DNA of 64,000 nt, taken from positions 62,001 through 126,000 of the forward strand of contig NZ_VWVV01000014.1 in assembly GCF_009830945.1 (NCBI RefSeq), given 5' to 3'. Under the pieces are notes generated by a model that ran no database searches, had not been told where the DNA came from, and saw only the letters and a program-made list of their open reading frames with translations. Positions 36,905 to 44,172 of the stretch are shown in pieces; the first letter of the stretch is position 1, and each line of letters opens with the position of its first letter. Made by a program: the position numbers and the translations under genes. The stretch comes from Nocardiopsis sp. FR4 (GTDB lineage: Bacteria; Actinomycetota; Actinomycetes; Streptosporangiales; Streptosporangiaceae).

Positions 36905-37812
36905 GCGAGAGCGTCGACGCCGAGATGCGGGGGCAGTCCCTCGCCGACCTGCTGACCGTGCTGGACCTGGAGCAGATCGAGGTCAACATCTTCCGGGGCA
37001 GCAGCCCGGAGGAGGGGCCGCAGCGGGTCTTCGGCGGCCAGGTCGCGGGTCAGGCGCTGGTCGCGGCCGGACGCACCGTTCCCCCCGACCGCCACGTGCA
37101 CTCCCTGCACGCGTACTTCATCCGCCCGGGGGACCCCTCGGTGCCGATCGTCTACGAGGTCGACCGGGTCCGGGACGGGCGCTCGTTCACCACGCGGCGG
37201 GTGGTGGCCGTCCAGCACGGCAAGCCGATATTCACCCTGTCGGCCTCCTTCCACAAGGAGGAACCGGGCCTGGACCACCAGCTCCCGATGCCCGACGTGC
37301 CGCCGCCGGAGGATCTGCCGAGCACGCGCCAGCGCCTCCAGGAGGCCTTCGGCAGGGTGCCCGGGTTCGTGCGCTGGCACCCCATCGAGCTGCGCCCGGT
37401 CGGCCCGATGTCCTACGAGGCCGAGCGGGACCCGCGGCTGCGCACCGCCAACAACCCGGTGTGGCTGAAGGTGGACGGCAAGCTGCCCGACGACCGGCTC
37501 ACCCACGTGTGCCTGATGACCTACGCCTCGGACATGACCCTGCTGGACACCGTGCTGCTGCGGCACGGCCGTTCCTTCGCGGGCATCTCCATGGCCAGCC
37601 TCGACCACGCGATGTGGTTCCACCGGCCCTTCCGCGCCGACGAGTGGCTGCTGTACGCGCAGGAGTCCCCGACCGCCCAGGGCGCGCGCGGCCTGGCGCG
37701 CGGGATGGTCTACACCCGCGACGGCGAACTCGTGTGCTCGGTGGTCCAGGAGGGGATGATCCGCGTGGTGGACGCCGAGGGCTGGTCCGACGCCCTGCCC
37801 GGCCCCCTGTAG
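36901..37812 (+). CDS. tesB: Acyl-CoA thioesterase II (TesB-like)
   Basis: The 303-residue protein is a double-hotdog thioesterase: RVFGGQVAGQALVAA and LHAYFIRPGDPSVPI in the N-terminal half, ISMASLDHAMWFHRPFRADEWLLY and GLARGMVYTRDG in the C-terminal half. It should hydrolyse acyl-CoA to free fatty acid and CoA. The ATG overlaps the uvrD2 stop by four bases. A functional link between a helicase and a thioesterase is not evident; the coupling may only be genomic. Confidence 0.93.
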   Translation: MSESVDAEMRGQSLADLLTVLDLEQIEVNIFRGSSPEEGPQRVFGGQVAGQALVAAGRTVPPDRHVHSLHAYFIRPGDPSVPIVYEVDRVRDGRSFTTRRVVAVQHGKPIFTLSASFHKEEPGLDHQLPMPDVPPPEDLPSTRQRLQEAFGRVPGFVRWHPIELRPVGPMSYEAERDPRLRTANNPVWLKVDGKLPDDRLTHVCLMTYASDMTLLDTVLLRHGRSFAGISMASLDHAMWFHRPFRADEWLLYAQESPTAQGARGLARGMVYTRDGELVCSVVQEGMIRVVDAEGWSDALPGPL

Positions 37813-37968
37813 GTGACGGCTGGCCCGCCCGCGCGGGCTTCGCGGCCGCCTGCCCGGGGCCTTCCGGACGCGGTCTTCTGAGTTCGCGGAACCAGCGGCG
37901 CGGTAACGCTCCCGGGAACGGTTCCATTCCCGCGAACCACTGGCCGGATGCGGACGTTTCCGCAGGTC

Positions 37969-38007
37969 AAAAATAGGTTGCTCTCTTTCTGTCCACACCC
38001 ATAGTCT
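37969..38007 (+). promoter_or_regulatory. whiB7 promoter with AT-rich WhiB7 box
   Basis: AAAAATA (37969-37975) lies two bases upstream of a -35 element TTGCTC (37978-37983). An 18-bp spacer leads to TAGTCT (38002-38007). WhiB7 is known to bind such AT-rich boxes next to the -35 through its AT-hook and to activate its own promoter with the housekeeping sigma factor, so this is the expected autoregulatory site. Confidence 0.8.
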
Positions 38008-38084
38008 GTACACCGTCGCAATGACCGCTCCCGGCGCGGGTGAGAGATTCCCGCCGTCCGACTGTGAAGGAGGTGTCCGATCAG

Positions 38085-38432
38085 ATGACCAGCATCACCA
38101 CGAACCCCGGCTTCGCTGCTGACTTCGCCATGCTGCCGTCCCAGCTGTCCCTGACCGCTGCTTCGGGCACCGTCCCGTGCGGTCACCCGGGCGTCATCGC
38201 CTCGTCCGGCGAGTCCACCCCCGGCACCGGCATCGGTACCGGCGGCACCTGGGGAGCTTCCGGCTCCCGACGCCAGGTGTCCCGTGTCGAGCGCACCGGC
38301 GACGGCAGTGGTGTGCCCGCCACGCTTGAGCTCGCCCGTGATCGCGGCAAGCCCATGGCGGAACACGCAGAAGCTACCCACCAGCGCCTCTACGGCGCAT
38401 CGGGGGAGTGTCCACGGAGGAATCCGGCCTAG
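38085..38432 (+). CDS. Upstream ORF in the whiB7 leader (115 codons)
   Basis: An ATG with a perfect SD AAGGAGG (38067-38073) opens a 115-codon frame that ends in TAG 30 bp before the attenuator stem. The encoded peptide is Ser/Thr/Gly rich in its first half and Arg/Glu richer near the end, with no recognised domain. The third-position GC bias is good for about 60 codons and weaker afterwards. Its place between the whiB7 promoter and an intrinsic terminator fits the regulatory uORF described for whiB7/wblC, where ribosome slowing by antibiotics prevents termination. It may act by being translated more than through its product. Confidence 0.65.
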   Translation: MTSITTNPGFAADFAMLPSQLSLTAASGTVPCGHPGVIASSGESTPGTGIGTGGTWGASGSRRQVSRVERTGDGSGVPATLELARDRGKPMAEHAEATHQRLYGASGECPRRNPA

Positions 38433-38462
38433 GAGCAGGACAGGCCGAGAGTTTCGACCGTG

Positions 38463-38500
38463 GCCGCGGACCCCGACACAGGGGCCGCGGCTTTCTTTGT
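38463..38500 (+). terminator. Intrinsic terminator (attenuator) in the whiB7 leader
   Basis: GCCGCGG (38463-38469) and CCCC (38471-38474) pair with GGGG (38481-38484) and CCGCGGC (38485-38491), with one bulged A and a 6-nt loop. TTTCTTTGT follows at 38492-38500. A T-tract this clear is rare in the window. Upstream CGGCC (38425-38429), at the uORF stop, could pair either with 38443-38447 or with GGCCG of the terminator arm (38462-38466), giving a possible antiterminator. Confidence 0.8.
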
Positions 38501-38638
38501 ATCTCCGTCCGGTTCCTCGCCCCCCAGGGGCGGGGGAAGGACGGCGGCATCGCAAGTCCAGGTCCCTCACCGGACCGGTTCCGGTGACCCAACACCGACC
38601 GCGTTGTACGAAACGATCAAAGATCTTGGAGGGCACCG

Positions 38639-38917
38639 ATGCTTGCGTCGGTCCTGGAAACGCCCTGGCTGTCCGACACCGAGGTTCCCTGCCGCCTGGA
38701 GCCCGACCTCTTCTTCGCCGAAGCCCCCGCCGACGTCGAAGCGGCCAAGGCCGTCTGCGGATCCTGCCCCGTCCGTGAGCAGTGCCTGGCCGACGCGCTG
38801 GACCGCGGTGAGCCGTGGGGCGTCTGGGGCGGGCAGCTGCTCGTCTCCGGCCAGATCGTGGCGCGCAAGCGCCCCCGGGGCCGCCCCCGGAAGAACCCCG
38901 CTCCGGTCGCGGCCTGA
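38639..38917 (+). CDS. whiB7: WhiB-family regulator WhiB7
   Basis: The 92-residue Wbl protein has four cysteines for a [4Fe-4S] cluster (C18, C40, C43, C49), the turn GVWGG (61-65) and a C-terminal AT-hook RGRPRKN (80-86), which identifies WhiB7/WblC. It binds the sigma-A region 4 and activates intrinsic antibiotic-resistance genes and its own promoter. The SD is TTGGAGG. The position next to uvrD2 is as in M. tuberculosis Rv3197A. The leader upstream contains promoter, uORF and attenuator. Confidence 0.96.
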   Translation: MLASVLETPWLSDTEVPCRLEPDLFFAEAPADVEAAKAVCGSCPVREQCLADALDRGEPWGVWGGQLLVSGQIVARKRPRGRPRKNPAPVAA

Positions 38918-38966
38918 GCGGCCGGAAGAACCCCCGAACCCCTACGAACCCCGAAGGACCGAACGA

Positions 38967-39131
38967 GTGATGATGATGATGGAGATCATGCGCGTGGTCG
39001 AACAGATGGATGTCGAGACCCGGCGCGTCCAGGACAGGAAGCTCACCGCCCGCCAACTGCGGGCCCGCCAGCGCGAGGAGCGCCGCATGGAACAGGCGCT
39101 CATGGAAGTCGCGTGGTCACGCCTGTGTTGA
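38967..39131 (+). CDS. Small helical protein downstream of whiB7
   Basis: The 54-residue frame begins GTG-ATG-ATG-ATG-ATG-GAG, five potential start codons in a row, with GAAGGA at 38953-38958. The product is highly charged and helical (VVEQMDVETRRVQDRKLTA, RQLRARQREERRMEQAL). It lies 50 bp after whiB7 and before the shared terminator, so it should be in the WhiB7 transcript. I do not recognise it. That it is real is supported by its codon bias, SD and location only. Confidence 0.55.
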   Translation: MMMMMEIMRVVEQMDVETRRVQDRKLTARQLRARQREERRMEQALMEVAWSRLC

Positions 39132-39181
39132 CGGGCCGTGCGGCGGGGCGGTTGACGGACCGCCCGGCGCCCTGAACCGAT

Positions 39182-39217
39182 CCGGGCGGTGACCCTCCGA
39201 GGGGGGTCACCGCCCGG
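39182..39217 (+). terminator. Terminator of the whiB7 transcript
   Basis: A perfect 14-bp stem (39182-39195 with 39204-39217) has an 8-nt loop and is followed by a T-rich stretch with a run of four T's (39222-39225). Confidence 0.85.
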
Positions 39218-39225
39218 TCTCTTTT

Positions 39226-39431
39226 GTGCATCCAAAAGATCAACCCGGCGCCCTGAAATGCCCCGCAGTGGCCGGTCACACAGCCGAAAAACGCCGCTGG
39301 TCAGAGCGGAATGTGCTACGGGGCCGTATTTTTCGGCTACGTTCCGGGAGTCGGTGATCTGGTGAAAACAGTGACATAACCAGACAAGGGACACCTGTGC
39401 TGGAGCGCCTCGCTCGGCTACCGTAAAGTTC
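39226..39431 (+). promoter_or_regulatory. Upstream region of the YgjP-like gene
   Basis: About 200 bp without a gene are moderately AT-rich at 39285-39390. TACCGT (39419-39424) is 7 nt before the GTG at 39432. Confidence 0.35.
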
Positions 39432-39998
39432 GTGCCCTCGAACACCAAAATCGAGGTTCGACGCAGTCCTCGTCGTCGGCGCACCGTGTCGGCCTACCGG
39501 GACGGGGACACCACGGTCGTCCTCGTGCCCGCGACGTTCTCCCGCGCAGAGGAAAAGCGCTGGGTGGGCCGGATGCTGCAACGACTGGAGGCCCGCGAGG
39601 GGCGCCGCCGCCCCGGCGACCGGGAACTGCACGAGCGGGCGGTGGAACTGGCCCGGCGCTACCTGGGCGGTACCGAACTGCCCGACAGCGTGCGGTGGGT
39701 GGACAACCAGAACTCCCGTTGGGGCTCCTGCACCCCCGACACCCGGGCGATCCGCATCTCCCGCCGCGTGGCCGGAATGCCCTCCTGGGTGGTCGACTAC
39801 GTCCTCATCCACGAACTCGCGCACCTGTTCATCCCGCACCACGGCCCGGAGTTCTGGGACCTGGTCCGCCGCTACCCCAAGGCCGAACGCGCCCGCGGGT
39901 ACCTGGAGGGCTTCAGCGCCGGTTCCCGCGCCGAGCCCTGCGACCCGGCCGAGGACGACGAGGAGCTCGACACCTCCGAGGTCGCCTTCGAGGAGTGA
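39432..39998 (+). CDS. YgjP-like (M48-type) zinc metallopeptidase
   Basis: This 188-residue protein has the YgjP/WLM-type zincin motif HELAH (127-131) with a third ligand region HHGPEFWDLVRRYPKAE, preceded by NQNSRWGSC. The N-terminus EVRRSPRRRRTVSAYRDGD is the typical start of this family (DUF45). It is cytosolic; relatives act in protein quality control or at DNA-protein adducts, and the substrate here is unknown. An acidic tail (EDDEELDTSEVAFEE) is added. The start is probably leaderless. Confidence 0.9.
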   Translation: MPSNTKIEVRRSPRRRRTVSAYRDGDTTVVLVPATFSRAEEKRWVGRMLQRLEAREGRRRPGDRELHERAVELARRYLGGTELPDSVRWVDNQNSRWGSCTPDTRAIRISRRVAGMPSWVVDYVLIHELAHLFIPHHGPEFWDLVRRYPKAERARGYLEGFSAGSRAEPCDPAEDDEELDTSEVAFEE

Positions 39999-40018
39999 GG
40001 GTCCGGCCGCGCACGGGG

Positions 40019-40264
40019 CTACTCCACGGGTCTGACCGCGCGCTCGTCGGACTCCGTGTACCCCCCGCGGGGTATGCCCGCCGTCGGCCCTCCCGGCTCC
40101 GGGGTGAGCAGGGTCCACTCCTCCTCGTACCCGGTGTTCCCCGGGCCGGATACGTCGCCGGGCCGGGCGAGGAAGAGCACCGCGGCCGCCACGGCGGTGA
40201 CGAAGACCAGTGTCAGTACCACCAGGCCCAAGGGAGGGCGCCGGCCGTCCGGGGACACGGACAT
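40019..40264 (-). CDS. Small single-pass membrane protein
   Basis: The 81-residue protein has one hydrophobic segment (about 12-34, LGLVVLTLVFVTAVAAAVLF) and a Gly/Pro/Glu-rich external tail. The ATG has GGGAG upstream. It is on the same strand as the NUDIX gene, 82 bp further along, and may be the last gene of that operon. No function is recognised. Confidence 0.6.
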   Translation of the reverse strand: MSVSPDGRRPPLGLVVLTLVFVTAVAAAVLFLARPGDVSGPGNTGYEEEWTLLTPEPGGPTAGIPRGGYTESDERAVRPVE

Positions 40265-40345
40265 GGCGCTCCCGGCGGTGGGGGGTCGTCTGGACGTACC
40301 GCGAGCCTACCTCCCCACGCGTGGGCTGCTCCGCGGTGCCGGACC

Positions 40346-40918
40346 TCAGGCCCCGGCGGTGCGCGCGGTCGCCAGGTGCCCGGCCACCGCCCGCGCGGCG
40401 GCGCGGATCAGGGCGCGGCAGGCGTCGTCGGAGGGCTCGGGCGGAGCGTCGACCGGGAACCAGCCGAGGTCGGCCGACTCGTCGGGGTCGCGCACCAGCG
40501 CGGCGCCCTCGGGTGCGATCGCGGCGTACTGCACGTCCAGGTGGAAGCTGCCGCCGCCGCAGGGCACGGCGTGCCGGTCCAGGCGCACGGGCTGGGGGAG
40601 CAGCGTGATCCCCTCGATACCCGACTCCTCGGTGGCCTCACGCAGGGCGGCCCCGGCCAGGGTGGTGTCCTCCGGCTCGCAGTGCCCGCCGGTCTGCAGC
40701 CACATCCCGTGGATCCGGTGCAGGGTGAGCGCCACCCGCGAGCCGTCCGAGGACAGGACCGCCGTGCTGGCGGTCACGTGGCCGGGCAGGCAGCCGCGCC
40801 ACATGCCGTCCGGGTGGCCGTCCAGGTGGGCGAGGTAGGAGCGGCGCAGCTCCTCCTGCCTGGCGTCGGGCGCGGTCCACGCGTCCAGGACCGCCCGGGC
40901 GTCGGCGTGCAGTGACAC
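40346..40918 (-). CDS. NUDIX hydrolase
   Basis: The 190-residue protein has a Nudix box (GGHCEPEDTTLAGAALREATEE, then SGI) and the segment WLQTGGHCE, seen in NUDIX enzymes of unknown substrate. Its GTG follows the stop codon of the upstream DUF2342 gene with no gap (TAG-GTG), so translation is coupled. Confidence 0.9.
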   Translation of the reverse strand: MSLHADARAVLDAWTAPDARQEELRRSYLAHLDGHPDGMWRGCLPGHVTASTAVLSSDGSRVALTLHRIHGMWLQTGGHCEPEDTTLAGAALREATEESGIEGITLLPQPVRLDRHAVPCGGGSFHLDVQYAAIAPEGAALVRDPDESADLGWFPVDAPPEPSDDACRALIRAAARAVAGHLATARTAGA

Positions 40919-42337
40919 CTAGGCGTCCTCTCCTCGGCCGGTGCCCGGCTCGTCGTCCCCGGGCTCCTCGTCCTTCTTCTGGCCGGGGGCCTCCTCGGTC
41001 AGCGAGGAGATGTCGAAGTCGACCGACTCCGACCCGCGCACGAAGGCGTCCGGGTCGTCCAGGTCCTCGCCGGTGGGCATCAGGTCCGGGTGCTGCCACA
41101 CGGCGTCGCGGCCCTCGACCCCGCGCGCCTCCTCCAGGGCCGACCACAGCGCGGACGCCTCGCGCAGGCGGCGCGGGCGCAGCTCCAGGCCCACCAGGGC
41201 GGCGAAGGTGTGCTCGGCGGGACCGCCGGTGGCCCGGCGCCGCCGGGTCGCCTCGGCCAGGGCGTCGGCCTGCGGCAGCCGCTGGGAGACCGCGGACGAG
41301 ACCACGGTGGACACCCAGCCCTCGATCAGCGCCAGGGTGGTCTCCAGCCTGCCCAGGGCCGCCTTCTGCTGCGGGGTGTCCTCGGGCTGGAACAGCCCCT
41401 CGCCCCCGGCGCCGCCCAGGACCTCCTGGAGCGCCTCGGGGTTGGTGAGGTCGATCTCACCCAGGCGGTCCTCCAGTCCGCTGACGTCGAACGACATGCC
41501 GTCCGCGTACTCGTGGACCAGCCGGGACACGTGCGATCGCAGCCAGGGCACGTGCGAGTAGAGCCGGTGCACGGCCGCCTCGCGCGCGGCCAGGTACAGC
41601 CGCACCTCTTCCCGGGGGACCTCCAGGCCCTCGCTGAAGCGCTCCACACCCGAGGGCAGCAGCGCGGCGTGGCCCTCACCGGCCAACGGCAGCCCGATGT
41701 CGGTGCTGCCGACCACCTCGCGTGAGAGCTCGCCGATGGCCTGGCCCGCCTGGCGGACGACCATCATGCCGCCCATCTGCTGGATCATGCCCAGCAGCGG
41801 GCCCGCGACGGAGCGCATCTCCTCGGGCAGGTTCTGCCCCATGGACTGGACGGTCCTGCTGGTCAGCGGGTCGCACAGCTGCTTCCAGGACTCCATGGTC
41901 CGCTCGATCCACTCCGACCGGCTCCAGGCCTGGGCGGTGTGGACCCCCGAGGGCAGGTCGGTAGCCTGGTCGAGCCACAGGTCGGCGAGGCGCAGGGCCT
42001 CCTCCACCTTGGCGTAGTCGGACACCGGAACGCTCGGGTCGCCCTGCTGGGCGACCAACTGGCGTGCGACGTCCCTGGCCATCTCCCAGTTCATCCCCGA
42101 CGACGGCGGCGCCTGGCCGCCGGTCGCGGGACCGGGCTGGGCCGACATCATGTCGGCGAACTGACGCAGCATGTTGGCCATCTGCTGCGGGTCGCCGAAC
42201 GGGAAGCCGTCCGGCATTCCGGGACCCCCTCCGCCCGGGCCGCCGCTGCCGGCACCCGAGCCGGAGTCGCCAGAGCGGCGTCCGGACTCGTCATCGGGAT
42301 CGTTCGGCATGCTGAAACCGAAAGGCAGGTCGCTCAC
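40919..42337 (-). CDS. Zinc-dependent metalloprotease-like protein, DUF2342 family
   Basis: The 472-residue protein matches the DUF2342/Rv3195 family: a Gly/Pro-rich N-terminus (about 10-90), NWEMARDVARQLVAQ, HTAQAWSRSEWI, LPLAGEGHAALLPSGV, then EEVRLYLAAREAAVHRLYSHVPWL, which carries the Glu-x(3)-His-x(4)-His zincin-like residues. The C-terminus is acidic. No substrate is established to my knowledge. It is divergent from the epimerase gene, as in the M. tuberculosis neighbourhood. Confidence 0.88.
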   Translation of the reverse strand: MSDLPFGFSMPNDPDDESGRRSGDSGSGAGSGGPGGGGPGMPDGFPFGDPQQMANMLRQFADMMSAQPGPATGGQAPPSSGMNWEMARDVARQLVAQQGDPSVPVSDYAKVEEALRLADLWLDQATDLPSGVHTAQAWSRSEWIERTMESWKQLCDPLTSRTVQSMGQNLPEEMRSVAGPLLGMIQQMGGMMVVRQAGQAIGELSREVVGSTDIGLPLAGEGHAALLPSGVERFSEGLEVPREEVRLYLAAREAAVHRLYSHVPWLRSHVSRLVHEYADGMSFDVSGLEDRLGEIDLTNPEALQEVLGGAGGEGLFQPEDTPQQKAALGRLETTLALIEGWVSTVVSSAVSQRLPQADALAEATRRRRATGGPAEHTFAALVGLELRPRRLREASALWSALEEARGVEGRDAVWQHPDLMPTGEDLDDPDAFVRGSESVDFDISSLTEEAPGQKKDEEPGDDEPGTGRGEDA

Positions 42338-42400
42338 TATCAGACCTCAGGCAGGATTAGGTTTGGTCTCCACTGTCACGTTAGCTGGGAGTCGCCCGGA

Positions 42401-43528
42401 GTGAATACCGAAAGCAGCCAGGTTCGCCCAGAGCACAGCCCGCGGGGTGGAGCGGGCGGTGTCATCGCTGTCACCGGTGCCGCCTCCGGCGTGGGCCGAC
42501 TCCTCGTGCAACGCCTGGCCACGCCGGAAGGTTCCGCGGCCCCCCGCGAGGTCGTGGCCATCGACGACGAGTTCGCCGACCTGCGCGGTGTCACCTGGCG
42601 GATCGGAGACGTCTGCGACCCGGGCCTGGTCTCCCGGCTGGACGGGGTGGACGTGCTCGTGCACACCGCCGACGACCGCTCCCTGCAGACCCGGCCCGCG
42701 CGCCGCCGGGCGCACAACATCCGCGCGGCCCAGACAGTCCTGACCGCCGCGGCCGCCTCGGGGGTGCCGCGCGTCCTCCTCGTCACCAGCACCATGGTCT
42801 ACGGCGCGGCGCCGGACAACCCCGTGCCCCTCGCCGAGGACGCTCCGCGCGTGTCCGACAACAGCGAGGGACTCATGGGCGACTTCGCCGAGATCGAGGC
42901 CCTGGCCGAGCGCGCCCGCCGCGCCCACCCGAGCCTGCGCGTGACGGTCGTGCGCCCGGCACCCCTGGTGGGGCCCGGACTGGACACCCTGCTCAGCCGG
43001 CACTTCTCCGCCCCCCGCCTGCTCACCGTCAAGGGGCACGAGCAGCACTGGCAGTTCTGCCACGAGGACGACCTGGCCAGCGCCCTGGCCTTCTGCGCCG
43101 TGCACGGGGTGGACGGGCCCACCGGCGTGGTCGCGGTGGGCGGGGAGGGCTCCCTCTCCCAGGGCGAGGTGGAGCGCATCACCGGGATGAAGCACTTCGA
43201 GGTGCCCGCCAACCTGGCCTTCGGCGCGGTCCGCCGCCTGCACCAGGCGCGGATCACCCCGGCGGCGGAGGGGGAGCTCAAGTTCCTCGTCTACCCCTGC
43301 GTGGTGGACTGCTCGGTCCTGCGCGAGGCCGGGTGGAAGCCCGGCCACGACAACGAGGCCTCCCTCGCCGCCCTCCTGGAGTCCCGGAGCGGCAAGCCCG
43401 CGCTGGTGGGCCGCAGCCTGGGCCGCAAGGAGGTCACCATCACCGCGGCCGGTGCCGCGGGCGCCGCCGCGGCGGCCATCGGTACCGCCGCGGCCATCCG
43501 GCACCTGCGCAGGCGCAAGGGCGGGTGA
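42401..43528 (+). CDS. NAD(P)-dependent epimerase/SDR-family protein with C-terminal membrane helix
   Basis: This 375-residue protein has an extended-SDR Rossmann motif (VTGAASGVGRLL, about 27-38), a segment like the catalytic region (STMVYGAAPDN) and RPAPLVGPG. The usual YxxxK pair is not obvious: the segment is GDFAEIEALAERA, with Phe where Tyr is expected. The C-terminus ends in an Ala-rich hydrophobic stretch and HLRRRKGG, which looks like a membrane anchor with a positive tail. GTG 42401 has GGGAG 8 nt upstream. The substrate is unknown. Confidence 0.85.
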   Translation: MNTESSQVRPEHSPRGGAGGVIAVTGAASGVGRLLVQRLATPEGSAAPREVVAIDDEFADLRGVTWRIGDVCDPGLVSRLDGVDVLVHTADDRSLQTRPARRRAHNIRAAQTVLTAAAASGVPRVLLVTSTMVYGAAPDNPVPLAEDAPRVSDNSEGLMGDFAEIEALAERARRAHPSLRVTVVRPAPLVGPGLDTLLSRHFSAPRLLTVKGHEQHWQFCHEDDLASALAFCAVHGVDGPTGVVAVGGEGSLSQGEVERITGMKHFEVPANLAFGAVRRLHQARITPAAEGELKFLVYPCVVDCSVLREAGWKPGHDNEASLAALLESRSGKPALVGRSLGRKEVTITAAGAAGAAAAAIGTAAAIRHLRRRKGG

Positions 43529-43540
43529 CCCCGCCGCGCA

Positions 43541-43626
43541 CACGAGGGGCGACGGCGCGCGCACGCGGGGCGACGGCACATGCGCGTGCGGAGGAACGAG
43601 CACGTCCGTTCCGACATGGGGCGACG
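43541..43626 (+). repeat. Imperfect short repeats upstream of moaE
   Basis: CACG(A/C)GGGGCGACGGC(G/A)C occurs at 43541-43558 and 43562-43579, and GGGGCGACG again at 43618-43626. The unit may be chance in GC-rich DNA or a binding site. Confidence 0.35.
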
Positions 43627-43647
43627 TCGGGTTGGTACCTTCGTAAC

Positions 43648-44085
43648 GTGGAAGAGATCACTCTCGCGTCCGTACGCGACACTCCCCTTTCGGTGGACGA
43701 GGTCCTCGCCGCGGTCTCCGACCCGCGCGCGGGCGGCACGGCGGTGTTCATCGGTACCGTCCGCGACCACGACCACGGCCGTGACGTCGCCCGACTCGCC
43801 TACTCGGCGCACCCGACCGTGGAGGCCCAGCTGCGGGTCGTCATGGAGAAGGTGCTCAGCGACACCTCCGTACCGGGCCGCCCCGTGGTCCGGATGGCCG
43901 CGGTGCACCGGGTCGGCCAGCTGGAGATCGGCGACATCGCCGTGGTCGTGGCCGCGGCGGCCGAGCACCGGCAGGAGGCCTTCGAGGCCTGCCGCCGCCT
44001 CATCGACGACCTCAAGGCCCAGGTGCCGATCTGGAAGCAGCAGGACTTCGAGGACGGCCGCAGCGAGTGGGTGGGCGCTCCCTGA
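43648..44085 (+). CDS. moaE: Molybdopterin synthase catalytic subunit MoaE
   Basis: The 145-residue protein has MoaE motifs FIGTVRDHDHGRDV, LAYSAHPTVEAQ, VHRVGQLEIGD, and PIWKQQDFEDGRSEWV with the catalytic Lys. With a MoaD-type sulfur carrier it converts precursor Z (cPMP) to molybdopterin. The GTG at 43648 lies 6 nt after TACCTT (43636-43641), so a leaderless transcript is likely. No moaD or moaA is in the window; MoeZ is 20 kb away. Confidence 0.93.
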   Translation: MEEITLASVRDTPLSVDEVLAAVSDPRAGGTAVFIGTVRDHDHGRDVARLAYSAHPTVEAQLRVVMEKVLSDTSVPGRPVVRMAAVHRVGQLEIGDIAVVVAAAAEHRQEAFEACRRLIDDLKAQVPIWKQQDFEDGRSEWVGAP

Positions 44086-44092
44086 GCGCACG

Positions 44093-44118
44093 GCGCGGCG
44101 TCGGAGCGGGCGCCGCGC
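44093..44118 (+). terminator. Possible terminator after moaE
   Basis: GCGCGGCG (44093-44100) pairs with CGCCGCGC (44111-44118) across a 10-nt loop, right after the moaE stop. Confidence 0.45.
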
Positions 44119-44172
44119 GCACTCGGTGAAGGGGCGCTCCCCGGGCGCGCGGGACGGCAATAGGCTGTGCGC

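Noticed and set aside
38021-38119. A 32-codon frame (ATG 38021) as the whiB7 uORF
   Set aside because: It has no ribosome-binding site and overlaps the better SD-led frame at 38085; it remains possible only if transcription starts very close to it.
43541-43626. Possible CRISPR-like or tandem repeat array upstream of moaE
   Set aside because: There are only two near copies and one partial copy, without regular spacers; it is kept only as a minor repeat.
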